Shown here one piece after another: positions 1-12,392 of a stretch of DNA of 64,000 nt. Positions within the stretch are counted from its first letter, which is position 1, and each line of letters starts with the position of its first letter. Origin of the DNA: Membranipora membranacea (Eukaryota > Bryozoa > Gymnolaemata > Cheilostomatida > Membraniporidae); the NCBI GenBank assembly GCA_914767715.1, contig OU612067.1, forward strand, positions 16,621,001 to 16,685,000. The letters run 5' to 3'. The position numbers were made by a program, and so were the translations under genes. The notes beneath the pieces are model-generated. The model searched no databases, had not been told where the DNA came from, and worked only from the letters and a program-made list of their open reading frames with translations.

Positions 1-42
1 ATTATCACATTGGCAACTCTTTTTTTACAGTATTTCTTTCAG

Positions 43-129
43 GTGATTGTGGTTCCCGTGTACTCAGATAATGAAGTCTGTAGTGTTCCTCCTGCATGTC
101 AGCGAGGCTGGGATATATTTTTGTATTGA
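43..129 (+). CDS. Possible terminal exon of an upstream gene
   Basis: After a pyrimidine-rich stretch and AG at 41-42, a frame stays open for 28 codons and ends at TGA 127-129. It reads VIVVPVYSDNEVC, then PPACQRGWDIFLY. The composition looks protein-like, but it is short, I recognise no domain, and the upstream exons lie outside the window. It could equally be chance. Confidence 0.2.
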   Translation: MIVVPVYSDNEVCSVPPACQRGWDIFLY

Positions 130-544
130 TGTGAAATGTCCAATGCAAATACATTGTACACTTGTGGGTCTCGTCTTGTCTGTTGAACCATGTGTGTAGG
201 AATGAATTGTCTGTTTGACATGCACATTTTAAGCGAAGATGTTGATGGCCTTGAGTATGATGTCATTAAAAAATTATGCTCATATACCTATGAAGGAGAC
301 ATAGGCACCAATGAACTTCCTCTCATTGCAGGCACAACGCCAAATATTTTGAAAATATATATATGCGGAAAGTAGCACAAAGTTTTTGAACTAGGCTAAT
401 CAAAACACTGACGACTTTGTTGATTTGGAGTCTTCGTCTTAATTTCGATGAAGACAATTAAAATTCAAAGTTCAAATTGGTTCATGTAACCTTTGAATTT
501 TTTTGCTTAGTTTTCTCATAGATTCTCACTGTTTCTCTATGCAG

Positions 545-3301
545 GGTGGGATGTATTACAGTAGCAGCTCTGACTCGAGTGATGAGAGCGATCACGGAGA
601 AGACGATAACAATGAGGGTGGAGAAGGGGAAGCAGCTCCCAGAAAAGAAAAGAAGAAAAAGGACGGTCAAAGAGCTGTAGTGACTAACGCTAAACTGGAG
701 AATGAGGTTAGAATCATCGTCATGGAGTTGTTGTATTGGAGAAGGGGCTGGCCAATGATAACCAAACCATCTTGGGTTCAGTTATCTGGAACCCATAAAA
801 CCATTAACATAAAAATATTTATGCGATACATAAAAATTTTAATCCAGCCTATTTTTTTCATACCAGTGAGTGGTCGGTTGGTTGACATTATCTTTGCTAT
901 AAAAAATGTTAGAAATTTAATTCTGTTCGCAAGAAGGGAAATTTTGTACCTGCTCATATTCATCTTTTTTCCATACAAACAAAGGGGTCTGCAGGGAACA
1001 AAAGATAAAAGCAGAAGCAAATTTCACCCATTCTTTATCAAGTTCTTGGCCAATTTCTTCAGAAGGTCTGCTACAACATCATTCAGTCTTTTGACTGGAG
1101 GGATCCATCCATTATTTTGAAATTATGGTTTAAATTGCATCCATGAAATGTAGTTTTATTTTTATATGCAGGTTGACATATTGAGAGCAGAATTGTCAGC
1201 AGTCGAGAAGAAGAGAAGAGATTTTGAGAAGAAATGTATGAATGAGCTAATCACTCTCAAACAGCTTTTAACTGTCCAAGGTATGTTTGTGTTGGACCAA
1301 TAAGTTCATCTGTGTTAGCTACATTTATCACCTTTGCTCCCTTATTTTGAAAGAGAGAGATATTTTTAAATTAAGGGGGTGAAGCTGGTATATCCAACTG
1401 TCAGGTTGGATGTATTGGTGTAGCCGTCTAAAGTTTGGCTCATCTTGATGGTTAAAGATATGCGAACCCAAAAAGTTTTTCAAATCAGATAGGTTATCAG
1501 TTCTATATAATGTTTTTAACACTTTGGCGGGCAAGCACAAAGTTTTTATCTGATATCATTAACATATTAGCAAAGCCCTGTGAGTATTCCATGTTGCCCT
1601 TGAATTTTTCCCCTCCGATTATCCGTGTACCAAACAAAGACTTGTTTTAAAAAGGTTTTTTTTACTCTATATGTGCAAGTCTTTATGTGTGTGGGTGCAA
1701 TGAACTCTTCATTGGTGGTTGAGTGTACACTAAGTTGTAATGTATGCAAGAAGATTGCTAACTAACATTCATTGTGATTAATCTTGTTATTTTTAGGGGG
1801 CTACATGGCGGCACCCATAGCACGTCTTCCACCACTAAATTTACCAGAATATCAGTCTACAGCCAGTATATATCATAGCACCTCCCCTCCAAGTGAGTTT
1901 GTTTTCCATATCCAATGTCTATCTGGTTGTCACTCTGTCTGGGGCCTAAACTGTTATGTTTTCGGCTGGAGTGCAACCGCCCCAAATTAAACACTTGGAA
2001 CTTGAGGTATGAAACCAGTCTCCTATATGTTCCAGTGTGGTTGTTTGTCTTGCTCGTATTATTGAACCAACATGTCAAGTCAGATTTGTGTTATCAATAA
2101 TTGAAGTTCAACCTTCACATTAACTTGCTGCTCATACTGACAATTACTGATAAGAAAGTTTAAAAATAGATGCTATAATGGAGAAAGATCAAGTTAAATT
2201 CAGTTGCCTGCATTCCGAGTTGCTCCCCCTCCACTGGTCACATCCGGGGCAAGCCACTGGAGGGGAAACAACTCCGAACGCAGGCAAATGAACCAAACTT
2301 GGTCTAGGATGGAGATGACTTGTCATTATTTATGTAAAAGCCTCAATCAGTCAGAAAACTAAGACCAACTTAGGCTGCCTTTGACAGTCTTGGGTTTCGA
2401 AAGAGACAAACACATGCAATTCCAGCCACTCAAATATCAACTAGGTATTAATTAGGACTGCTTAAAATGATTGCTCTATCGATGCAGCCAGAGATATGCA
2501 TAAAATATACAGTATATGTTATCAAAACTAGCTAAAGTGCGTTTAAAGTTTGGAGTGTAAACTAATCTTCTTTTTAATTCATTCAACTCAGTTCGGTTAG
2601 TGTTCCCAAGGCATTAGTGTGGATTTTAAAAATAAACTATTCTCTTAAGTGAAAAATAAATAAAATGCATCTATACTTTTTTCAAATACAACATGAAATA
2701 AAATGTAATTTATGAAAATGTATTTTCCCTCTGATTGTAGCATACCCATCTGCCATAGCAGAGAGAGTCACACCTCGAGATGATCAGTTCAGAGGAGATC
2801 ACGCCTCTATAACACATGTAGATATAGCCACACTACCCAGCGCAACAGGTAACACATCTACAGAACAAACCAGAGCCGTAGTATTACCTGCTGTCCGCAC
2901 ACATCAGCCATTGGTGAGTATCATAATAATGATAATACATTTATTGTCGGCAACAATGCAACATTTCTAATGTTTTTCATGATGTGACAAGAAAGAACAT
3001 AAATGGCAAAAAGGAAAAGTATCATAAAAATAAGAATATAAGCCCAACATGAAGTTTGTTTCTGGCTGTCCTCTATGTGTCTTTTGTATGCCCAGACAAT
3101 TCAATGATAGACATTGCTATATCAGTATATAAATCAATCCACCATTTCAAAACCCCTTTATGCGAAATTCACTTCTATGTTAGGTGTTACCTCCCTTTTA
3201 AACATGAGCAGACAACCTCACATCCATGTTGATTTGTATTTTAGCAGCAGAGTGGAGGTAATAGTGCCGCAGAGTCAGTGCATGATTCAGCTGATGTCTA
3301 G
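545..3301 (+). CDS. Small acidic, coiled-coil protein, 3' portion (unrecognised)
   Basis: Five exons join in phase: 545-706, 1172-1280, 1797-1892, 2741-2913 and 3245-3301 (TAG). The first has an acceptor AG at 543-544. An in-frame ATG at 551 could start a 196-residue protein, but the frame is also open back to the acceptor, so earlier exons may lie upstream or outside the window. The N-terminus is a run of Ser and acidic residues (MYYSSSSDSSDESDHGEDD) followed by a basic patch (APRKEKKKKDGQ). Exons 1-2 give a short charged helix, probably coiled coil (NEVDILRAELSAVEKKRRDF). Exons 3-5 are Pro/Ser/Thr-rich and end SVHDSADV. There are no membrane segments. The gene is convergent with the minus-strand gene at 3756. 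The exon chain is well supported; I do not recognise the family. Confidence 0.6.
2187..2306. repeat. Hairpin repeat, family H1 copy 1
   Basis: The inverted ends read GATCAAGTT..TTGCCTGCATTCCGA and the complement (GCAGGCAAATGAACC..ACTTGGTC), with an inner inverted pair around CCACTGG/CCACTGG. It is about 120 bp and non-coding. It lies in the intron between exons 3 and 4 of the first gene. Confidence 0.75.
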
Positions 3302-3755
3302 TTTAAATATAATCAGCCACTGGACAGAACATATCTGTGCTGAACAGAAGTATAAGTCTCATTTCCACTTCATGCCAGTAATACCATGGCGTCTGTCTGA
3401 ACACATGTCTTAGGTCATAGTATTTAAATATAAATTGTGTAGCGATTAATTGTTATAATTTATATTAAATTACAAAGTAGACCAGATAGCAAGTATTTTT
3501 TAGAAATTATTCTTGAAGTATTTATGAACCCTGCTTTGTGTGCCTTGCTATTTGAAGATATCTTTTTCAGGGACATTTTTTTACTGCCGATATTATCTGC
3601 ATTTGCTCTTTCTATTTTGACATTGCTGTTTTCATATTTAAAGTTTTTATAATGATTTATGAAATGAGATTCTTTGGAAATACAATGTAAAACATACTTC
3701 AAAACTACAAAAAATTAATCAAAGCTATAGCAAAATAGAAATTGGAATCACATTG
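3302..3755. other. Intergenic gap between convergent genes
   Basis: AT-rich sequence between two stop codons of convergent genes. It presumably holds both 3' untranslated regions. I see no RNA gene or repeat in it. Confidence 0.5.
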
Positions 3756-6700
3756 CTAAGGTATATCAACACTTGTCATTGATAGAGCAAAGCTTTCATC
3801 AGTCCTCATTCTCTCACTTGCTCTACTGGCAGGTGTTGGACTACCATCTGCTGATCTTGGTTTTATGGAGGTAAGAGTGTGTGTCCTTGTCTGTAGTGTG
3901 GTGGGTGGTCTACTGTCAGATGTCATCTGCTGTGTGGGTGGTCGACTGCCAGTTGCAATCAGTGGTGAGGGTGGCCCAGACTTAACAGTGGGTGGTCTTG
4001 ACACTTTCTCAGAAGGTGGTCTGGATTTCTTTTCATCAATAATCTTTGGTTCATCATCATCGCTGTCAGTGTCATCAGCTTCTTTCTTCATGAAACTGAT
4101 GATACCTTTAAGATTGTCCTTTTTTCGCTCCCCTTTACCGGAAGCTTCTCGAATCTTATCCATAATACCTTGGATCGCAAACGACAGGAAGAGCGGCACC
4201 ATTATAAGGATAGTTACGAAAACAACAGCAAACGAATGATAATTGGCAAGTATAAACAATGATACACAAACCATAAAACTGCATACATAGACGATACTGA
4301 AAGTCTGTTGGGCTAAAGTTCCCCCATCTTCATAGTTGTACACAGAAACATGGTTCTTATAGTAAAAATAGAACAGCACGCAATATCCAACAATTATAAA
4401 AGCCCATAGAAGAAATATCAAATCTATCCACCATTCTCTGAGTACATAAAATACCCTCTGGAAGGTAGATAGAGATTGAATATCTCGAAGTCTCCCGGGC
4501 GTGGCATGAATGTTCTTACTAGCAAATCCCATAATGCCTTTAGCCATATCCCCCTGTCCCTCAAGCTTCTCTCTACAGTCCTTTTTGTTGATAACCTCTA
4601 TGTTGATTTTGATGAACAGCTCTAGCACATAGTAGTAGTTGGCCAGGACAAACACTACTAGGCTGAACAAAGGAACTATTATAGTTGCCGGCAACATAAG
4701 GCCAGCTGTGACGCCGACGACCAACAGTTCCACTTCCTGTCCAGTGTCAGCTGAGAGCTGCTGCTCCTTGGCGATGATGTTGGCCGGTTTATTCTCGCTA
4801 AGGTTCTCATGGTAGATCTGTAGACTGAGTTGTATGAGCATGAAGCCAAATAGCATTGAGTTTAGCACAAAGGTGTACATGATACGGGAGGTGATCGGGA
4901 GCACTTCCTTACTTTGAGCCGCCGGAAACATGGAATCCAGGTTTGTCATGAACTTGTGTAGGATGTACATTCTACTAATGTATACATATAGCAGACTAGC
5001 TGTGTCAAATGTGATTAGAATCACATCTGTTATGCCCTGAAAATAAAAATACAACCTTTAGTCAAGTGACCCTCTGATGAAATCAAGCAGTAAATGACAT
5101 AACGGCCATAGTTTATTGATGATGGGAAGCCACCAACAGCGGCAATGGTTAATTTTAGGCTCTACACACTCAAACCAAATTGTGATGCTCTTCAAGGCAA
5201 TGAGCCCAAAACATGATTGACACTGTAGGTAAAAGCATAAAAGATGAGATGGAAAAAAATCTGCTTTTGAGGCTGAAACTGTTATCAGCGCAACTTACCA
5301 CAACACTGATGACGTGATATACTATTGCATGTATATCTCTGATAGATAGAGAGTGAACTTATTCACTAAGCATGAGTACCATTACAAGGAATTTGGTGTG
5401 ACGACTAAGTATGGTGGGGGGGGGGTACATGTGAGGTACTCGCACTAAATTGCCTTTAACGATCAGAGTTACACGTGATAATTGTGTTGTCTTGATGTCA
5501 GTGTGACTTACCACATGTACATCGAAGTTCATTTCTGGGTTAGGATCACTGAGACCCTCCCAGACCCGGTCTGTGACCACACCGATAACAGAGCAGAGGA
5601 TGGTCGGATAGAGCAACAGTTCAGCTAGGACGTTATCAATCAACTGCTGCCTTCTGTCAAATTTCTCCCTCCAATCATCTGTCTTGTTTTTAAACCTACA
5701 TAAATAAGCATGCGATCGTTCATGTATAGACAGTTTTCTGAGCTCTGATTTGGGCCTCAATTTGGAATTGTCCTCTCTCCAGTTTGGTACTTTTAACCCA
5801 CGCCGCATAGGAAAAACGTGCTAAAAAGAGGGTTATCTTTAAAACTGCTTATAATAGGATAAATATTGATTTTGATTCAGAATCTGCAACATTGAAAAAA
5901 AATGAATGACATACTTTGGTAAATATTTTTAGTATTTGGATAGTCAATTATAGCATTTTCTGACAGTTTTGCGGACAATTTGGCAGAATCTCTCATGAGT
6001 TTCGTCACTAAAATTAAGATTTATCAACAGTCAAGCCTCCAATGATTTGGAAACCCTGTCTCCCAGGGTTTTCAATGGTGCAGACTCTGAATCAAAAATC
6101 ATTTTTATCCTAGCATCAGCGGTTTTCAATATAACCCTCTTTCAGCAGGTTTTTCCTATGCGACGCGGGTTAAAAGTACCAAACTGGAGAGAGGACAACT
6201 CCGAATTGAGGCATAAATAAGAGCTCAGAAAACTGTCTATTCCTTCCTTTATCTTGAAATGATTAACATTACAGATATAAAGGCTTGCTAGCCAATAATA
6301 TTGAGCAAATGAGAAGGTGATGAGAGGTGCTTAACTTTAACCTTAGCCAGGCAATGTCAAGAACTTATCTACCATCACATATATGTCTGAACGAACAAAG
6401 ACAGAGTTGTCTTCTCAATTCAGTCTGGGAGGGGAGGAGATTACATCACCCCTCATGGTGATGCTTTGGGCTCGCCTCAGTCTTTTGCCTCCCCTACATT
6501 TTCTTTTAACTACGGCCCTTACTTACCATTTAGTTCTGGGTATAAGGAAATTTATGGTGAGCAGTGTGACATCAATCAGGTCAAACATGAAGCAGCCATA
6601 GTCAGATCCTCTGTTATGTGCCTCCCCTAGCACCTCAGCTCTGATCAGTCCGACTATACCCAGCACAACACTGATAGCAAACACCAGGTACGGAATCATT

Positions 6701-9700
6701 GTGGTGAGGATACTGAAGAATTTGTTCAGAGCTGGCTCGGTAAGCGTCTCAACTGTCTGTAAGCAAATAAGAATGATATCAGTGATTAGCCCTCCATATT
6801 GCAAGCTATATTCGGTTTAGATTAATATCTCTTTGAGATTAAATTAAATTAAGTTTTGAGATGTTGAATGTGCGTTAAAGATTATTCAAATGTGTGTACC
6901 TGATAACATGAACTGAATGTTACACCTTTTTTCATTTTCCTCTTGATTCGACTTTTATTAGCATTTTCAGTCCCTTACTTCATCGACTTATTTTAGTTCA
7001 GAGGAAATCATAATAACCCTTCTGGACAAATTGCATCCATGGAGCTGGAAGGGCTTGGCAACGGTATTTACCGCAACTCCAGCAACTTTCCTATATCTTA
7101 TAATACAAAGCTTAATTATCTGAGAATGTCAGTTATGACGCAGAACAGAACTCAGCAAAATACACAGCTACCTGGATAAATTACTATGAATATTATTAGC
7201 ATAGTTGACTATTTCAATGACAAAGTTTGGCACTTTTTGAATAGATATATTTCCTGAGGGCTTTATATAATGCCTGTTCATGGATATGGTGAGAATAATT
7301 TTCTTCCATTGCGATAAATCAACCATTAATGTACAAAAAGTCAATTTACAATTTCCACTGTTCATAGAGTAAATGATGTAATCACAGTACCTATATAAGA
7401 AAACATTTTAGGATGCCTTATCCCATATAATAATAATGTTATAATAATAGTTATTATAATGTTATAATGTTATAATGTTAAAATAATAATTATATATTCC
7501 ATAACAAGGAAGCCAATTAATTGCAGCCATGATCTATTTTATATCATATTGAATAATTTATGTGTATCTTCAGAATATGATATTGGGTGTATCATATGTG
7601 AGACTGTATTTATGTGCATTGAATTTAATATATACTACTACTGTGACTATATTATAATATGTATCATGTATTATGTCTAATACTATACATAAAGGATAAA
7701 GATAATCACGATACCTCTAATCCCTTTGAGACTTGTTCTGTATTCTCCCCATATAGAGCTCTCTGTGATTTCTTCACCACCACGTTCTCCACCCAGGCAG
7801 TCAGCGGCTTATCCGTCCACTCACTCTTATTTATCTCCTCCAGCTAATAATTTATAAAATTTGATTTTTAAATAATAAACTAATATTAAAAATTCAAAAC
7901 TGATAATTTGTTTAAACTTAGTTGCCGTGGTGTTTCGATGAAGCAAATGGCTTCACAATAGTCTCAACAGGTTAACAAGCAGATTACGAATTTAATACAA
8001 TTTCTTACAAGATAATAGTTTCAATATAAAGATTCAAAAATTTCCAAAAAAAGACTCATTCAAAAACACGCATGCTTTGTGACCTCTGATTTGATAATAA
8101 TGTCTTTACAATTTTCGCCTCTAGCTCAGAGAATTCAATCAAACCAAGAATCCCAGTGAGAGAGCTTGGCCTGGGGCGGGGTTTGTCTTCGAGATGGAGG
8201 ATGCAAGTAAAGAAATATGTATCAAATTTAAACCAGGTCAATCTATATTTGTTTTGGTATCACTTTTTTATGAGAAAATGGTCTAATTTAGTTTAAAATC
8301 CGAAAACGAAAACATATATAAGCATTGCAGCTTTTTTAAAAACATACATAATTTATTTCGATTATTATTTCTACAGACCTTCTTATCATATTCTATTGCC
8401 TTCACTTCTTTTTCATATACCGTTGGCTCAAACTCATCCCTTGGTGGTGGGGTCTCTGGTATTGGTGTAGGTCCACAGGATGGAGGACCTGGAGGGGGTG
8501 AGGGAGGCGGGGTGGGTGGTGGGGGAGGTGGAGGAGGCGGCGGGGGTGGAGGGGGCGTTGGTGTTGGCGGAGGTGGCTCAAATTCGGGTATATCCCACTC
8601 AAAGTCTGCATTATCACCACCTTGGAGTTGTCTACGGCTAGCACGCCTGTTGAGGTTTGGCCCTCGATCACCCTTAGTGAAGACAGGAGCTTTTTGGTAT
8701 TGATCTAAGGCTATATTTGAGGGGTCTGGAGGCACTGCTACTGGAGGTGGTGGAGAAGGAAATTTGTCTTCTTCTTCGTCCTACAAAACATAAAACAGCA
8801 GAGCGAATTACCAAATCATTAACGATGACTTATTCATTGGATAATTGATACTCGATCAACGCCAGTTGGTTAGAGGAAGACGTCTTTGTAAGTGTACTAA
8901 GGATGGTTGGCTTCCCATTTTTGCTGATATTCTACAGAGTTGCCACCTTGTTAAATGCTGACGTGGATCGATGACAAGCTTTGTCAGCACTGGGTTTTAC
9001 AGGTGCAACTCTACTCAACCGACAAAGCTCAACAAGGTTGTCCAAACAATCCACATTCTGGCCTAACACCTTCCCAGACCCTAATGATCATGGATGACTC
9101 CTTAGTGACGGTAGATGATGGGGACAAAGTTTTGCGTTAGATTTGTAGTTTTGAGTCTAAGAAAGTGGTATTTTACACCAACCTCCTCGGGATCCTGTTC
9201 TCCATCACCTGTTCTCACTTCTAGAATTGTTGGGTCAACAACTACAGGTAGATCTGAAAACACAAAAACTTATGAAAGCTTTCTGAGCAATGTAGCATGT
9301 AGGTAACAAAAACTCAGCTAGCAAATATTATGATTGTGATTATGTGATTGTGATTATGATTATGATTAATGCAGTCTCAGACTGGACGCTACAGCACAGT
9401 GCAAAGATCTGTGGTTTCCGCTGTGTGATTCCAAGATATAAGCAACTCAATTAAATTACTTGCCACGATTCGAGATCTTTTACGATAAGTAAGAATATAT
9501 AGGTTCAAATAATTCAACGTGACTCCAACCTCGTTAAAGTATGTATAGTTAGATATAACAGATATAATAGATAATTCCAGAGTATGGATAACACTGCATC
9601 CTTCTCTTTGGCAAAAGTCGATTGTAAGAAATAAAAAGGCAAGAAATTGATAGAGTGATTAAATACCACCAACCTGCATCATCATCTTGATCTAGATATG

Positions 9701-10583
9701 GGTTGACCATTTTAACATAATTTTGTGGAGTTGTTTCTCTTTGGTCAGGTGTCTCTGTGCGTTTTGATCTCTTTGGTAGAACAAAGCCAGCCAAATCATC
9801 ATCTGTTGGAGCTGCTGGGACTAAAATATAAAAGTCGCATATCAAAAGCGAAACACTGATGTACCTGTATGAGCTATTTGATGAGGGAACTTGTAACCCT
9901 GTTTGGGTATTACAAAATTGTCGAAGAAGCTGATGATCATCTATTTCTTTGACTGCTAGTTCCTGGTCTTGACACTTTTTTTCTCCTCCCCCTCCAAACC
10001 AAACAAAGGAGTGGCCGCGTGACAAGGCTAGCTATTACCTTATCAGTGACTCGCCATCAAGCCTAATGACCAAGAAACGTTTCTACCAAGAATGCTAGCA
10101 TGTGAACGTGGAGAACCTCACACTCCTCTTAGATTAAGGCCTGCCTAAAAACTTCTGTTTTCCTATTGCTTACAGATCAGCTCAAACAAGGTTGCCTGCC
10201 GATTGTCGATAGTAACCATCTAATAGGATTTCAAGGCGGGTGATCAAGTTGCTTTGGAAGCAAGGATTGGTGGTGTTACTCAGAGCAAACTACAGTGTAA
10301 GCCGGTTAATTCAGACTTTGTAATTTAGAACTCCTGTTAATTTAGACAAGAAAAATTGGTCCCTTCAGCCAGATCTCAATGCATTCTAATGTAATTTAAT
10401 TCAGACCCTTCTTAATTAGAACAAGATTTTGTGGTCCCCAGAATTAAGTAAACTGCACTGTATTTTGTTTACTGTACCTTGTTGTAGTTCTTCTTCATCG
10501 TCAGACTGATAGAGACCGGCTACCCAGCTATCTTCTCTCTCCTCCCTACTAAAACTCTCATCACCTTCACCTCCTGAAGCCAT
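3756..10583 (-). CDS. Multi-pass membrane protein with polyproline N-terminus (unrecognised)
   Basis: Eight exons in transcript order: 10583-10478 (ATG), 9820-9674, 9253-9183, 8780-8379, 7843-7715, 6756-6527, 5695-5512, 5036-3756 (TAG). They total 2550 nt, or 849 residues. Residues 1-175 are acidic and polar (starts MASGGEGDESFSREEREDSW). A nearly pure proline tract starts near residue 177 and runs to about 220. Residues 300 to about 700 hold eight or nine hydrophobic segments, for example near 301-327 (FSILTTMIPYLVFAISVVLG) and 341-358, and several in the large last exon. The cytosolic-looking tail has an acidic run (DDTDSDDDEP) and about five S-R-P-P-[S/T] repeats. The layout suggests an integral membrane protein with proline-rich ends that could bind SH3, WW or EVH1 domains; that is inference. 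I cannot assign a family. Confidence 0.85.
5726..6240. mobile_element. Long-arm foldback element in an intron
   Basis: The two ends (about 5726-5895 and 6085-6240) are inverted copies of each other, starting ATAGACAGTTTTCTGAGCTC and ending with its complement. By eye they match at about 90 percent over the outer 90 bases, then more loosely inward. There is no coding capacity. It resembles a MITE or foldback transposon. Its left edge is only about 30 bases upstream (in transcript sense) of the splice acceptor of the 5695-5512 exon. Confidence 0.75.
6418..6520. mobile_element. Short interspersed element, partial copy (GCCTCCCCTA family)
   Basis: The stretch GGTGATGCTTTGGGCTCGCC through CTACGGCCC resembles 52692-52752. 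A GGGGAGG near 6430 answers to GCCTCCCC near 6488, suggesting inverted ends. The right edge abuts the splice donor of the 6756-6527 exon (donor GTAAGT at 6526-6521, minus strand). Confidence 0.5.
8379..8780 (-). other. Proline-tract exon (GGN/CCN low-complexity DNA)
   Basis: Within this coding exon, bases about 8500-8570 are almost pure GGA/GGC/GGG triplets on the plus strand (CCN on the coding strand). They encode the polyproline run. It is a triplet-repeat tract, so its length may vary between individuals. Confidence 0.7.
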
Positions 10584-10892
10584 TATCTCTAGTATCTATT
10601 TACAGCAGCGCCAGTCGCTAACACCTCAATAAGTCAACGCTTGGCAGCATGTTGTAGAAAATTCAGGAAACTTAACTAAAGTGATTGAAGTTTCAACCGA
10701 TGCTTCCTTTGAACTGTACCGTCTCTTTCCTCAGATTATCTCTAGTATATAATTACCAGCGTCAATTGTTTACACCTCAATTGGTCAACACTTTGGCTAG
10801 AAGTTGGAGAAAATTCAAGAAACTTTATGAAAGTGATTGGAATTTCACCCGATGCTTCCTTTTTGAATGGTACTGTTTCTTTCTTCAGAAAT
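10583..10892. repeat. Tandem direct duplication of ~153 bp at the 5' end of the membrane-protein gene
   Basis: Unit 1 (10583-10735) and unit 2 (10736-10892) both start TTATCTCTAGTAT and share CACCTCAAT, GAAAATTCA, AGTGATTG and CGATGCTTCCTTT in the same order and spacing. Unit 1 begins at the initiator ATG of the minus-strand gene, so the duplication covers its 5' leader and proximal promoter. Confidence 0.8.
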
Positions 10893-12392
10893 CTATGTCT
10901 GTAGCTCCGAGCAAAACTTTGAAACTATGTTATTATATATTTATAACCAAGTGGTTTTTTATAATACTGTCCAATTCGAAGGAACTAACTTCTGATGTGT
11001 TATTAATTGTACGGATTAAAAATTCATTTGTGGGCCACTGTATGCAGAGCAGCATAATTGAAAAGGAGAAATGTTTATTGAAAAAATAATCTATCAATAG
11101 CATTTGAATGCAACTGGTGCAGCAATTAAAAATGTTTTGGCTTGCAAGCATTTAATCTAAAGAAAATTTAAAAGATTAAGCCATGGCATTATATAATGGC
11201 CTTTTATTGCTAAGCTGGGCAAACCGTGAATTGACTGATTTCTAGAACCAAGGTATAAAACTGACATCTGATTCAGTATTTTATTATGCAGTGGCCAACG
11301 GAAAACATTTATATTTATTCATTATTCAAAGCAGAACCATGATATGGCAATAGTATCATAACATGGTGACTTACAACTAGCTGAAAGTTGGTCGTACAGC
11401 ATTTTATGATAAGTTGCTTTTTCTTAAAATTTATATGATTCCATTCCTTCTTTTTCCACATGGCCTCATTTGTCATGATACATTGGTCGGTGAATATAAC
11501 AAAGTATATAAAGTACATATGTTCACAAACATTTTTATTGGTATTATATAATGCATAAAAGTAAAATAAATAAAAGTTAAACAACGAGTCTACGCATATA
11601 GACAGGAAGACCAACCATTAAATCACAGTGATACTATCTGAAAAAATCCTATAATATAATATAATACAATTTTTTCTAACATATTTTAGATGATGAGACG
11701 ATTTGAGAGCACCACTTGTTTTCTTGGTTGCCAGGGCAAGAACAAAACATTCAATTGGCCAATTGGAGAGGAGGAATTGTGAGCATTGTCATCAAAATTA
11801 GAGAGAGAAACAGTACACAGAATGTTAAAAAATAGTATTAATCAGTAAAAATGAAATAAAACGGCACACATTATTGAGTTGTCTTCTGACTGCATAAGTG
11901 AGGACAACTTGGAATCTGCTTATATAAAACAGCTATAATTACCAATTTTATTTTATATTTCCATTTTATGTTTATGTATTGAAACACATAATATGCGTGG
12001 TTATTATGCTTTTGGAAGAGTATAGTGTTATGACCTCTATGCATAAGGTCAAAGCTACCCCTATCAAGTTATATAGTAAGTAAAATTTAGTACAAATTAG
12101 GACAAAAAATGTTGGTGCGTTATCAGCGTATTGTCTGTAGGTTAGACATATAGAATAAAAATCTCATAAATTGAGTATGGAAATTTTGCACAATATACTC
12201 TACTAGAATAATGTTACAGAAATATTCATACTTGAATATACCACTAAGAAAATACACAGTAACGAACGACGGAATGTGATGGCGCCTTATATACTTTGGC
12301 TGATTGCTCAACTTTTCCAGTTATATAAAATGTAGACATGATATTATATGATATATGATATATATATATTATATATATACATATATATTAAA
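10893..12392. other. Intergenic, AT-rich
   Basis: About 1.5 kb between the upstream side of the membrane-protein gene and the 3' end of MFSD12. It is AT-rich, and a (TA)n tract lies at about 12345-12400. I see no exon or named repeat here. Confidence 0.4.

Noticed and set aside
707-1120. Continuation of the first exon's frame past 706
   Set aside because: A good donor (GAG|GTTAGA) sits at 706, the following codons look like intron, and the next exon joins in phase.
3865-4239. 124-codon plus-strand frame
   Set aside because: Lies wholly antisense to the well-supported last exon of the membrane-protein gene and mirrors its SRPP repeats.
5696-5808. Frame extending the 5695-5512 exon upstream to an ATG (MRRGLKVPNW)
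   Set aside because: The extension falls inside the foldback arm, which has an inverted copy at 6154-6240. A proper acceptor at 5696-5697 joins the upstream exon in phase.
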